Assembly: GCA_019155205.2 (NCBI GenBank)
Contig: JAHNZQ020000181.1
Span: forward strand, 2,909,456 to 2,973,455
Length of the DNA: 64,000 bases
Source of the DNA: Gracilaria vermiculophylla
Taxonomy: Eukaryota > Rhodophyta > Florideophyceae > Gracilariales > Gracilariaceae
Direction: 5' to 3'
Shown here in pieces: positions 24,801 through 35,155 of the stretch (positions are counted from its first letter, which is position 1; the number at the start of each line of letters is the position of its first letter). The translations under genes and the position numbers were made by a program. Under the pieces are notes generated by a model, which searched no databases, was not told the DNA's origin, and was given only the letters and a program-made list of their open reading frames with translations.

Positions 24801-25283
24801 CGATGTTCATTGGAACATGAAACTCTTCACAATAAGCACGATACTGTGTGTATGACATGACGGAAGACCTATTCGCACATGAATCAATGAGAATTCCTTT
24901 GAAACGCGGGGCTGCTCCCATGAATAATGCGGAAAACATAGCGGCTATTTCGGCTTGAAGATCTGTGGCAAAAGTTCTACCATGTATACAAGAAGAGTTT
25001 TCCAAGTACGCTTCCGTTTCTCTTTGCAGGGGGTGTATGTCTGTTGCGATATATGCTGCATTCTCGTCGTCCGATTCGGAGAATTGTACTTTTTCTTCCA
25101 GTTTATCGTCCTCCAGAGCTTTATCTAATTGTTCAGAGATATACGCCACGTCCTGAACACTGACCATGGCGGACGGGTGTGAGGCTTTCAGACGTTGAAT
25201 AGCAGCGCGGACTTCTTCCGGAGAGTGACGAGTTCGAGCTTTGTGGCCCTTCCCACATAAATAACAGCCCTTGGCTCCTTTGA
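21835..25283 (-). pseudogene. copia pol (protease, integrase, RT, RNase H)
   Basis: One reading frame holds the complete polyprotein of about 1150 codons. It has five nonsense codons (23407, 23194, 23134, 22501, 21994) and no frameshift; the natural TGA is at 21835-21837, one base before the LTR. Protease is ILIDSCANRSSV. The integrase zinc motif is LHRVFGH ... CDICVRH and the core has VAVDVMYI and LHVDQGSNF. The expected catalytic Glu before RYHAP is Arg. RT shows RDISQGYVQS and LQVDDSFGHG in place of YVDD. RNase H has LFTDASFANAADFRSQSGYV and AAEIHALVYG. The stop at 21994 replaces a Trp expected before IPSAQNIADAM. Confidence 0.9.
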
Positions 25284-25315
25284 TCCATCTGGAGGATGGT
25301 AGTCGAGGTCGGTTA

Positions 25316-25981
25316 TGTTGGATGAAGTGCCTGTGCTGTCACTGACAACTTAATGTTCTGGGGACCATGGGCTGCGTTGAATGTTGACTCTGTGTGGTAC
25401 ACGTGTGCAGATGTGCTACTCGACACGTTGTTCACTACCATATGGTTTCTAGCTGTACACATTGCAAACTCAGCTTAATGTACACCGGATATGGTTTAGT
25501 GTAATGTGCCTCGTCATGGTAACTATACGCACACATTGCTGTATGGACACGAGTGGTGGCGGAATACAGAGAGTGTAAGGTGGTTGAGTGAATTTGTGCA
25601 CTGTCATGGTCTCGTGAGTGTACGGAACTGTCATGCTTTGTTGTGCCTTGCTGTTGTAAGCATTATTGAATTGTGGCTAGTACATTTATGTCATGTTACA
25701 ATATGATTGGTAGTATTGAGTGTCTCGCCTTTGTAGTGTAATTTCTGAGTCGGTGAGACTGAATCCTAGTCGGTGCGACTGAATCACTATATAAGTCGTG
25801 GTCGAGGCACCTCCAAGTAAATCCAAGCTAGAGCTGGCGAACATTCTTAATATCTCTCCAACTTTCCCTTGCCCCTCTGACCTCCAATAGGTTATGTCGT
25901 TGGTTTCGAAAAGACCATGTGGATCCAAAAGATTGCTTCGCTTCACAACCAAACTCTCGTCTAAGACTGTATAGAGCAACA
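25316..25981 (+). repeat. probable solo LTR inserted in the copia gag/pol junction
   Basis: A 666-bp non-coding block interrupts the copia coding sequence. It begins TGTTGGATGA and ends GAGCAACA, with complementary TGTTG/CAACA termini. A TATA-like ctatataag stands near 25788 on the plus strand. Flanking pentamers (ggtta, ccatc) do not match, so target duplication is unproven. No second copy occurs in this window. Confidence 0.5.
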
Positions 25982-26000
25982 CCATCTTCTTCGCTCTTAG

Positions 26001-27347
26001 TCAGATAAGAGCTTGCGGGTTTTTTTCATGGGAAAGAAACGTCGCAATCCTGTTAATCGTCTCTTGAGTTGTGCTCGGAACACGCTCTTTAAGAGATTGT
26101 TGGATTCGATCGATATCGCAGGAGATAATCAGCTGTTCACGGAGTAAAACGTCATGCTGATAGTTCATAGAGAGTTGCTTATGAAGTGAAGATAGTTTGA
26201 ACGAAAATGTTCGGAAAACTTCCGCTTCGCTGCTGTCAGGATCGTCTTTCATCGCATCTGACAATTTCATACTCTGCCATTGGAGTAGGATACAGTTTTT
26301 CCGCTTCTCGCTAGTATAATAGTCTAGTACTTTCTGAGGAGCTTCGTCGAATGTATCATCGGGACGATACTTTCGGGTTTAAAATGACAGTGCTTCATCC
26401 TTCAGCATGACAGGAAGCGCTTCAGCCTTTTCTTTTTCTGAAAGACGGCAGACGCGGGCCAAAGTCTCGTAGAGAAGAAAAGCAGATGACAGATTTTCAT
26501 CACATCGACCACTGTACTTTGCTCGGCCTTGGTATGCTTTCCCTAAGCCATTGATGCCAAGTGAGTAGCCTACAGAGCTAGTTTTGTGTGCTTGTGAGTT
26601 GGGTCTGTTGGTTGATCTTACTTGGGGTTTTCCTCTCCCCTCGAGATTAGCCGAACCATCTGCATGCTCAACAGTAAATTGACGTGCCTGTCTATTCTCA
26701 CAGTCAGGAATATCATGATGGGCATTGGTTTGTGGGGCGGAAAGGAGTTGATATCGATGGGAACTTCCTGCTTTGTCTTGCTCAGGGTGTGTCGCGGCGA
26801 TATTACTGTCTGAAACGTTACGGATAATGGGGGCATCTTCCGTTCTGAAAACTTTGTCTCCTCTCGTCTCCGTCCTAGATCCAAGCAATTGCCTTTCAGA
26901 GCCCGCATCGGCGGTGGAAGGAACGAACTTCTCTTGTAAAAGGCATTCAACGAGTGCCATTATTCAAGGAAAGAACCGCTTACGTGTCACATGCACACCA
27001 TGAGAGATCAAAAGTGCAATCCACTTTTGCGCCAACTGTTTCGGCATGGCTTCGATTATATGCCCGCAAAACGTCGCAGTGTACTCAATCCATAGGGCTT
27101 CACCAGTGAATCCAGTTGCCTTTAACGCTACCAACATTTCTTCGCAGTACGACCAAACTTCCTCGGCGTATGCAATTTTCTCCGCTGCACTTGCATTTGC
27201 AAAAGGAGGTTCAGGATCATCAGCTTCGTAGGTGATAATAGTAGGCTGCACTGGATGCGTCTCGACAGATAGGTGAGGATTACTCTGATCGGAGGTTGCC
27301 ACACCAGCGGGATCAGAACTACCGGGTTGATCATCGGTGCCGTACAT
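26001..27347 (-). pseudogene. copia gag
   Basis: The ATG at 27347 opens one frame to 26001 with three stops (26964 TGA, 26379, 26001). The C-terminal half has copia-gag character: KYSGRCDENLSSAFLLYETL, DDTFDEAPQKVLDYYTSEKR and CILLQWQSMKLSDAMKD. A zinc-knuckle-like CYLCGKGHKARTRH lies further on, at about 25250, in the pol frame, because an LTR-like insertion separates the two parts. The last Cys of the knuckle is His. Confidence 0.8.
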
Positions 27348-27402
27348 GTTGCGTAGCTATACTTGTTACAGGATGGTCTGGACGACCGATAACAGTTATA
27401 AC

Positions 27403-27737
27403 TATCAATCGGCACGGGTTCGAACCACAGGCACGGCTACGCGGTAGTTCAGAGTGCATCTCTAAGGTCCGTATGGACGAGCGAACGCTTGGAAGGACGG
27501 CAGGCGCAGAGAACGCAGACGAACAAAATGTAGGAACGAGGATGAATTACTTGATGCTTGCTATCGTTGGTTTATTGGACTTGTGTAGTTCAGCATCGAC
27601 CTTATGGCGTCATATCACGAGCATTGATCGAAGATCATTACAGTCGGGTAACTATGTCACGCAAATTAACTAGCTGCAGATGAAACAATTATGATCACAT
27701 CAACATGATTCCAGCACGTGTGGCGCCATATTTCACA
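27403..27737 (-). repeat. copia LTR (5' LTR in element orientation)
   Basis: It is 335 bp and pairs with 21499-21833. In element orientation it is followed at once by gttataactgttatcgg, the likely primer-binding region, which does not resemble the usual 3'-end tRNA-Met site. Confidence 0.93.
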
Positions 27738-30086
27738 CAATCCGCCCGAAGGTGCACCCAAAGCGGCTATCTTCGTTGACAGTGCACCAACCGCCACGGA
27801 AGGAGCCGCGGACGGCGGACCAGCTGGGATAGGGGCTTCTTGACAATACTCCGCAGATTCCGCCGTGGAGGTTGGCAGAGCCAAGGAGGGAGTCATTGAC
27901 ACCGGAGGTGACGGCGGTGTGGGAACTGGAACGCTCCGCAGGCGAGGCTGAAGAACAGGCGCAGGGGCTCTCCACAGTCGCGGTTGCACCACAGGGGCTG
28001 AAGGTACCAGAACGGGAGCACTCTCGTCCTCTTCCATAGGAGACACGGCGGTTACCATTGCGGGAGCACCTGGAATGGCGGGGGGGCGAGGGGCGATCAC
28101 CTCAGGAGGCGCACCCGTATCCTCGGACGGAGCCGGTAACAGATTGGGCTTGTGACACGCAAAGCTCTCCATCAAGGAGTCATTGTCGGGTACTTAGAGC
28201 CGTGGCACCTGAGGAACTCGAGAAGGCACCAGACGGGGAAAGGCCGGATAGGCTCGCCTGTCATCGTTACCATTGGGACTGCTCCGAATGGGGTGGATCT
28301 TAATTTCGCCGGAGTCGTACCAAAAGAGGCCCTGCGTGTCGTTCCCCGCCACCTGCAGGTAGTAATCCAGCAGCGTCATCGCCTCGGATTCCCTCCATGC
28401 GGTGCCCTTCATAAGGTTCTAGATGCCAAAGGAGCGCAAGACCCAGATAACGGACGCCGAAAAGGGGAGCAAACGTCCGGCAGTCGGCTGATACGAAGAG
28501 TCCCAGTATAGGCGATCGTCGTGGCACCGAGTTTAGGAGGTGACGCTTTCTTCCGCTGCTTGGAGATACGCCATCAGGGTGCTGACCGCGAACTCCGTCG
28601 AGGGGATCAACATGACGAAACGGCCTGGGGAGTCGTGGGGACCTAGAACCTCGGAGGTGTGGTACGCGTAGGTGGTGGGTGTCGCCACGCAGAGGTGCGG
28701 TAATACCCAGTGGTCCTTCTAAGAGTCGTTCACCTTGAGCTAGTACTTCGGAGGCTGCCCAGGAGGCATTCCATAGAATTCCGTGTTATTCCAACCATAG
28801 AAGTACCCGAAGGCGTTGCGTACTCGGGTTTCATCCACAAGTTGAGTCCCCCATCGATTTCGGTTCAGCCAATAGAGGCAACCGTAGGGTGGATCGGAGG
28901 GTAACACCGCGAGGGCCGAGCGTCCATCGGCAATGCTTCCGGGTCGCCCCGCCTTTTGGTGTGAGCTTTCCTTGTGAAGGAGTACCTGGAGTCGCGCCTG
29001 AACATCACGTTCTTCGGCGCAGCTCAGATATGGGGTATCGCAGTGTTCCAATATGAACGGAGCGTTGTCACCGTGCACCGGAGTGTGGAGCCAGTGACCG
29101 CGATAGGCGTCCACCCGGTTTCGCTTCTGGTCGTTCCACGCAACCTCCGGTACGGCGCGGGATCGCATCGCCTGGAGGTACGGTCCGAAGTGGTAGAATT
29201 AATCCTCCACGGGGCATGGGAGACTTACGCGCCTATCATGGAACGGGATGAAGGCCCGCGTGGCACGTTGGTCGAAATGATTTCCTGGACGGAACGGTGC
29301 ACCGGTCGAGGTGTAATACACCTCAGGATTCGATGGCGACGTAGGCGCAGGAGTTGAAAAAGACATGCCGAAGGTGTAGGAAGCTGGATGGATGGCGATC
29401 AAACACGTTGTAGCACCTGAGGAGAGTGATCTGACGCCACTTGGGGAGCGGCTCGTGGTTATAAGCCCGACCGGGGAGGAAGCCACGTCAAGCCACCATC
29501 GTGGAACTCGCGGGGAAACAGGGCAACTGGAAGCAGGTGAGGAATGGAGCACCATAGTGGGGCGTACGTTCATGTCCAGTGGAGGCCGAGGGGGGCGCGG
29601 ACGCAAAGATTATGAGGTGATACACCTCCACGGAGACGGAATGAACGGAAGCGATGAATCGGGGGTTCCCCGAAGGAGAATCTTCAAAGGAATCGGAGCG
29701 TTAAGTGTCTCGAGGGAGTCAGTATCCACTCTGGACTGACCCACGCTCCGCCCATGGAGGTTGCACGCCTGCACCACGCACGACACGCTGACGAACGCGG
29801 AAGCCACGCCGGCGACTGGCGCGGCAGCACCAACGGGTTACGACTAGAAGAAGGAGACGCAGCCGGGTTAAGGAGGACCAGGGCCCGCAAACACGGCAAG
29901 GGAAGAAACTCGAGCCTGCGGTCGTACGCCGCGCAGGAGTATGGAAGTATGAAGGAACGCCTGAAAGAGGAAATGTGTCACATCTTCGGAGGCCACGCTT
30001 GCATCCACACAGATAGGAGAAACCCCGGGGATCAAGAAATCCGAAGATGCACCTCGAAGACGTGGTGCAATTTAGGAAAAAGTGTT

Positions 30087-30640
30087 TGTAGTACAGTGGC
30101 TCCTGAAGCGAAATGGTGGTGTGGCTTTATGGCGTGATATTCCTTAGGAGGTCTCGTGTTTTATTAACTGAGCTACGTGGTGCATAAATCGGGCCGCGTG
30201 CGCTACAGTATCCTTAAGAGACGGTAGAATTTATATTTATTTTGCTTAATTTGTGCGGGTAATTTCTGCAGTAGTAAGACCTGCCGAGGCGGGCTTCCGG
30301 CTTGATACTTAATCTGCAGGTTGAGCTCCACCTCTGGGGAAGTAAAGACAAGCACCCTTGAGTCTTCATCTTCTTTTCCGGTTGGAGACTCTCGTCGATC
30401 ATCCTCAGGTTTCTAATCCGCCGATCCCCAGGTCGCAGCATAGCAGCGCCTGTAGGAACATTTTCTGCCCAGTGAACCTCCCCCTCCGCTTGGTGTTTGC
30501 GGATCCTCTTTCAGAATTCCCCCGGCCCGCGACGGCGAGTACCGGAGACAACATTTAGGAACACGCGTCTTTGGAGATAACAAAAACTCTTAACGGACGT
30601 TGAGCTCTACTGCATCGAAAGAAGAACTGCCAGTATCACA
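30087..30640 (+). repeat. Gypsy1 3' LTR
   Basis: It begins TGTAGTACAGTGGC and ends CAGTATCACA (554 bp), with the full AT-rich internal block. A purine-rich stretch (aggaaaaag) lies just upstream as a possible polypurine tract. Confidence 0.88.
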
Positions 30641-30862
30641 CTAATTAGCAAATGCCACACTAGAATGCTTCAATTTTCGAGTGATAGCACTATTGGAGTG
30701 TTTTTCTTCAACATGTAACTTTATGATTTGAAGCTCTTCTTGCTTTAAAAGTGGAGAACCTCGAGCCGTTTTCAACAGAAAAAAGACGGTGTATATATCT
30801 TTTTGAATTGAATCTGTATAGACTATGTGCAAAATCTTGCCTACAGTAGAGTTTTGGCGCAC
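30641..30862 (-). pseudogene. TcB transposase, N-terminal part
   Basis: The minus-strand frame contains KTARGSPLLKQEELQIIKL and HSNSAITRKLKHS, corresponding to the TcD start ARGPPLFKQEQLQIINL and DSSIARELKRS. The expected start Met is replaced by Thr. The frame runs into the Gypsy1 3' LTR, confirming that the LTR element split this gene. Confidence 0.75.
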
Positions 30863-30897
30863 TTTTTAGGGGTAATTTGTTTTTGAAACGCACTGAA

Positions 30898-31546
30898 GCA
30901 TATGGTTATAACGGACGTTTTGGTAGCGTGCAGAATCCATATTTCTATCGATAAAGGCAATTTCTGTTTTTCCATATTTTGATGTAACAGCCCATACTAT
31001 TACAGAACCGTCTCCAAAAATTCCTGTATAAAATTCAGAGCGTATCCTTTTACGACTATGCCAATAATATTGAAAACAATCTGGACCATCCAAGTTGAGT
31101 TTTTTTTTGTCAGGAAAAATTACTGTGTCCCAATGATCTTTGCAGTTCGCCATATTTGCACACCAAAAAATTCTTTTTTGCTTATGACGATTTTTTAGAA
31201 CGAATGTTTTCTTTATCTTTTTATTCTTGAAAAACTTCTTCGTATTAGTTTTCCTCCATATTGTTGATATAGGTACATTGAGATTTAAGGTTTTTGCAAT
31301 TTTTTTGCACGAAACTTTTCTTCGACAAAGCTACCGTTTTATTCCGCGATTATCTGCAGGACTCAGAAGGTGCGGATGACCTGTGGAGTTTTTTATTCTA
31401 TAACTTGCTGGGTTTCTAATAAATCAGGGAATTGTGACCGGATGACACTTCAAATGTCGGCCAATTTTAGCAGATGATTTTCCATTTGCTTTTAATTAAA
31501 CGTTTTCAAGATGTTCGGAGCGCAAAAGAGGTGATCCTCGAACCAT
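30898..31546 (-). pseudogene. TcA transposase, N-terminal half
   Basis: An ATG at 31546 opens a frame starting MVRGSPLLRSEHLENV, close to the start of the TcC transposase. The helix-turn-helix part is frameshifted. The catalytic region carries the first Asp as VIFPDKKKLNLDGPDC, then GDGSVIVWAVTSKYGKTEIAFID. The reading ends at NHML exactly where TcB inserted. It continues at 12877 on the same strand. This is an inactive copy. Confidence 0.8.
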
Positions 31547-31908
31547 ATTGATGGATGTTGATGATGTAATGTTATGATTATGAAACTTTTTTTACATATA
31601 TGATTTGCAAAAGGCACACTACAGTACTACTTTGTCACATATCTTAGGCGTGATATGAATTTGAAAGCACTGCAAAATAAATAAATACTTTTAATACTCA
31701 ATGATATTACTTCAACACGTAAACTCTGTTCCAGAAGTGTAAGCCGTCTATCTTTAATGCACATCATCGTTTTAAGTACTGGGGTACAACGAAGAGCAAT
31801 GATTTAAAGGCTTCCAGGAACCATTTCAAAATTGTAACACATTTCACTCTATTGCTTATTTTCTCTTAATTAAAAGTTGATGCTCTTTGTTGCTGCCTTA
31901 CACATATA

Positions 31909-33196
31909 CAATGCGTTTCAAATTCATATCACGTCTAAAAAACGCGCCAAAGTAGAACTGTAGTGCACCTTTTGCACAATATATAAGTAAAAATTCGTTT
32001 CATAATCATAACACTACATCAATAACATCCAACATTATGCCTCGAGGGTCACATCTTTTGCGCTCCGAACAGCTTGAAATAGTACAACTAAAAGGTAGTG
32101 AAAAATTCTATGCTAAAATTGGCCGACTTTTAAACCGTCCTCCGGTCACAATTCTCCGTTTTCTCAAAAATACAGCAGTCCATGGAAAAAAAAACATGTA
32201 CAAGGCATCCACACCTTTTATGTTCTGCAAATAAGAGTGTAAATAAACGAAAAATGTGTCGAGGAAAGTTTTCATGCAATACAATCGCAAAAACCTCAAA
32301 CCTTAATGTATCTAAATCAACGGTTTGGCATAAAATCAATACGAAAAATTTGATCAAGTTTAACAAATGAAGAAAATCGTGCTTCTAGAAGATGGTCATG
32401 AGCAAAGAAGGATATATTAGTGAGCGAAAATGGCGTACTGAAAAGTTCAATGTGACACAGTCAGTTTTTCTGACGAAAAAAAGTTCAATGTGAATGGTCC
32501 AGATTCCTATACGTTTTGATGGCATAATCCAAAAAAAGGAACGCTCTGAATTTTGGACAAGACACTCTGGAGGTGGTTCTGTATTGGTATCGGCTGCTAT
32601 ATTAAAATATAGAAAAACAAATGTTGCATTTATTGATGGAAACACGGACTCTGCATACTATAACGAAGTTCTTTAAAACTATATGCTACCTTACGGATGT
32701 TGTGTAGATGGAGAAAAAAATTTTTCCCATCAAGATAATGCACCGATACACAATTCTAAACTGGTGTCAAAATGGCTACGAGAAGCAAACATTACGGTAA
32801 TGGATTGGCCAGCACTCCCACCAGACTTCAATCCCATTGAAAATATGTGGGGTTTATTTTCAAGAATGGTTTATGGCTATGAAGGGCAGTTTAGCACAGG
32901 TTTTTAATTTTAACAACTGTATTAAAAATCGCTGGGACAATCTTTTAATTTCGAGAGTTAATGGCTACATTAATTTGATTACCAAACGCTTTACTAGCGA
33001 TACGCAGCAAAAAGATGGAAAATTAGTTTCTGAGTACCCAAAAGAGACTTAAAGTTGATAAAGCTGTTAAGATTTTGAAACGGTTTTTGGACTTGAATTT
33101 ATTTTAAATCTTGGTTTTGTAGTCCAATAGTACCTTTACAAAAAGCACAATGTTTTTTACTTTGACACTGACGTGATATGATTTTGAAATAGACTA
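31909..33196 (+). mobile_element. Tc1/mariner element TcC
   Basis: It starts caatgcgtttcaaattcata after TA and ends near gaaatagacta (about 1288 bp). The plus strand holds a broken DD34E transposase. The start is MPRGSHLLRSEQLEIV at 32037. The first Asp lies in FSDEKKFNVNGPD near 32475. The catalytic C-part HQDNAPIHNSKL and DFNPIENMWGLF is open at 32683-32907. Thirty-four residues separate the Asp and Glu there. Frameshifts and stops make it inactive. TcD follows after only TATA. Confidence 0.85.
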
Positions 33197-33200
33197 TATA

Positions 33201-34497
33201 CAATGTGTTTCAAAAACATATTACCACTAAAATGTGCGCCAAAACTGTACGGTAGGGTGGGTTTTGCGCATAGTTTATGTAGAATCGTTTCAAAATGATA
33301 TGTACACCGTCTTCTTTCTAGTAAACATGGCTCGAGGTCCTCCGCTTTTCAAGCAAGAACAGCTTCAAATCATAAATTTAAACGCCGAAAAACACTCCGA
33401 CAGTTCTATCGCTCGAGAATTGAAGCGTTCTAGGCTGACAATTGCTCCTGTTCTGAAACATCGGACTCTTTATGGATTAAAACGATCTCCAGGACGCGCT
33501 AAGAACTTCAGCCCAGCATAAAAAAGAGCAATTAAAAGGGAGTTGTGCAAAGGAAAGCTATCGTGCAGAACAAATTGGAATAAATCTCAATCTCAACGTT
33601 TCTAAATCAACTATATGGAGGAAGATAAACATCACAAATTTATTTAAGTGTAAATAAATGAAAACCCCGTTCTTTCTCCAAGATCATTACACGCAATGGA
33701 GAGTTGACTGGTATGCTGAAAAAGCCAACTGGAAAAAAATGGGAAAATGTTATTTTCCCTGATGAAAAGAAGTTCACTTTAAACGGACAAGATTGCTACA
33801 AATTTTACTGGCATGGTATTTGTAAGGAACGTCATGAACTTCATACCGGGCATTCCGTTGGCGGCTCTGTAATGGTCTGGGATGCTATTTCTAAAAAAGG
33901 TCTCACTGAAATTGCATTTATTGAAACAACGGGGAACACGGAAAAATATCAGAAGTTCTATACAACTATTTGCTACCTTCTGGTTCATTCTGGTTTATGT
34001 TTCCGTGAAGAAAATTTCATTTTTGAACAGGATATTGCGCCAGTACATACTGCGCCTTTAATCTAAAATTTGCTACAGGAGTCAGAGGTATCTGTTTTAG
34101 AGTGGCCAGCGCGCTCACCAGATTTGAACCCATTCCAAAACGTTTAGGAACTGCTGGGGAGGACGGTTTATGCGCATGGAAGGCAATTTCAGACAGTTTT
34201 TGGACTCAAAAGCAGTATTATACTTTTCTGGAAATCTATAACAATTTCAAATGTAGACAAATACATCAATTCGATGCCAAAACGTTGAATTAGCTAAATG
34301 CAGCATAAAGAATACAAAATAAAATATTGGGCGTCATGCAGTAAAGACTTTTCATTGATGATTAAAATGTTTTTGAAACGGTTCTAAGACTTTAATTCTT
34401 TTTGTAACTCTTACGAATGCAATCCACGTAGAAATCGATAATCTAAGTACTGTAAATTTTGAGCAAATTACGATACTATTATTTTTATGAAGAACTG
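33201..34497 (+). mobile_element. Tc1/mariner element TcD
   Basis: It starts caatgtgtttcaaaaacata and ends near atgaagaactg (about 1.3 kb). The transposase start ARGPPLFKQEQLQIINL lies in frame 33234-33521, with GLKRSPGRAKN as the linker. Frame 33704-34066 holds VIFPDEKKFTLNGQDCYKFY, GGSVMVWDAISKKGLTEIAF and FEQDIAPVHTAPL, so the first two catalytic Asp are present. The third motif reads SPDLNP but the Glu is lost and the frame broken. Confidence 0.83.
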
Positions 34498-35155
34498 TTT
34501 GAAATTGCCTGCGGTGACCATAACCAATGTGAGCCTCTACTTCTTATACGTTCTTGATCTGGTTAAAATTTGGCAAAATGCGTATGGTTCTGCACAGCTT
34601 TTATGCGTAGTTCAAAACATTTTTTTCATAAATATAGCGGTATCGCTCTGCGCATTATCATTCTGGAAAGTAATACTATTGTCATGCATAAACTATGCAA
34701 ATGGTGATCATACGTGGCACGGAAGAATTTTGTAGGACATTGAGTTCATATTTTGCTCAACAGAAGTTTTCTGTACATTTTGTTTTGGAAATCTCATCCC
34801 ATACCATAGTAAAATTGTGCACCAAGATTTTAATATTTGACTTTCTTTTTCCTTTTGAAAATTATGCCTAGATTATTTGAAGTAGTCGAGCCCATTTACA
34901 AGAAGCTACCTTGCATAAAAAAACATAGCATTTAATTATGTATTATTGCAATATACTTCCAAGCGCACAATACTACAGTGTTACGTATGCTAGGATCTTT
35001 CAAAGAATTTATTTTCATTTCAATAAAACGATAGAATTATTTTTGTTTAATCTGAGGGCATACTTTTGATTATGTGACTAAAATTATTAATTTTTGGTCA
35101 GTTTCAAATAATACTGGATCTTGAAGAGGAACACTTTTCATTTTAGGAGTGTCAG
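34498..35155. other. AT-rich stretch without recognisable feature
   Basis: I see no conserved domain, RNA gene or transposon terminus here. The short plus frame 34487-34735 is hydrophobic but unremarkable. Confidence 0.4.

Larger units (their letters stand above)
21499..27737 (-). mobile_element. Ty1/copia element inside Gypsy1
   Basis: Two 335-bp LTRs bound a 6239-bp element read on the minus strand. The target duplication CAATC is perfect (21494-21498 and 27738-27742). LTR ends are TGTGAAATAT and CCGATTGATA. Order on the minus strand is gag, protease, integrase, RT, RNase H, as in Ty1/copia. Frames are maintained over long distances with only point stops, so the copy is relatively young compared with Gypsy1. 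Confidence 0.95.
21299..29837 (-). pseudogene. antisense ORF of Gypsy1, split by the copia element
   Basis: On the minus strand a single reading frame runs from 29837 to 27743. After removal of the copia element and one CAATC duplication it continues in the same frame from 21498 to a TAA at 21299. The total is 2295 nt, 765 codons, with seven in-frame stops (29610, 29199, 28740, 28719, 28533, 28419, 28194) and no frameshift. The middle has hydrophobic and aromatic blocks (LLDYYLQVAGNDTQGLFWYD, NAFGYFYGWNNTEFYGM). Codons near 28150-27745 are very rich in Pro and Ala. The C-terminus looks helical (SKFFES at the end). I do not recognise the protein. No ATG is obvious at the 5' end, so the true start is unknown. 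The stop overlaps the pol stop by two bases. Confidence 0.6.
13907..30640 (+). mobile_element. Gypsy1: Ty3/gypsy chromovirus with antisense ORF, split by a copia element
   Basis: The element is bounded by LTRs at 13907-14397 and 30087-30640. Its flanks are the two halves of TcB, and the 5-bp target copies (aaaat left, ctaat right) have diverged. Without the copia insert it is about 10.5 kb. Order on the plus strand is gag, protease, reverse transcriptase, RNase H, integrase, chromodomain. A long minus-strand frame then fills the 3' region up to the 3' LTR. All frames carry stops, so this copy is inactive. Confidence 0.9.
12878..30895 (-). mobile_element. Tc1/mariner element TcB, inserted in TcA and split by Gypsy1
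   Basis: It starts cagactgtttcaaaaaatta after TA at 12876-12877. It ends ...tttttgaaacgcactg at 30895, followed by AA where TA is expected. Comparison with the uninterrupted TcC copy shows that the target was the sequence gcTAcc inside the TcA transposase. Without Gypsy1 and its 5-bp duplication the element is 1279 bp. The minus-strand transposase belongs to the same subfamily as TcD. Confidence 0.85.
12377..31672 (-). mobile_element. Tc1/mariner element TcA, split by nested insertions
   Basis: The left terminus reads cagtctgtttcaaaatcata after a TA at 12375. The right terminus reads ...gaatttgaaagcactg, ending at 31672. The element is interrupted at 12876/30898 by TcB and everything inside it. 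Without the insert and one TA it is 1276 bp. Its minus strand encodes a degenerate DD34E transposase in two parts (30898-31546 and 12531-12877). The right-hand TA duplication is no longer recognisable (CA). Confidence 0.85.

Noticed and set aside
25686..25985. Minus-strand 99-codon frame in the copia element
   Set aside because: It lies wholly within the LTR-like insertion and has no retroelement motif.
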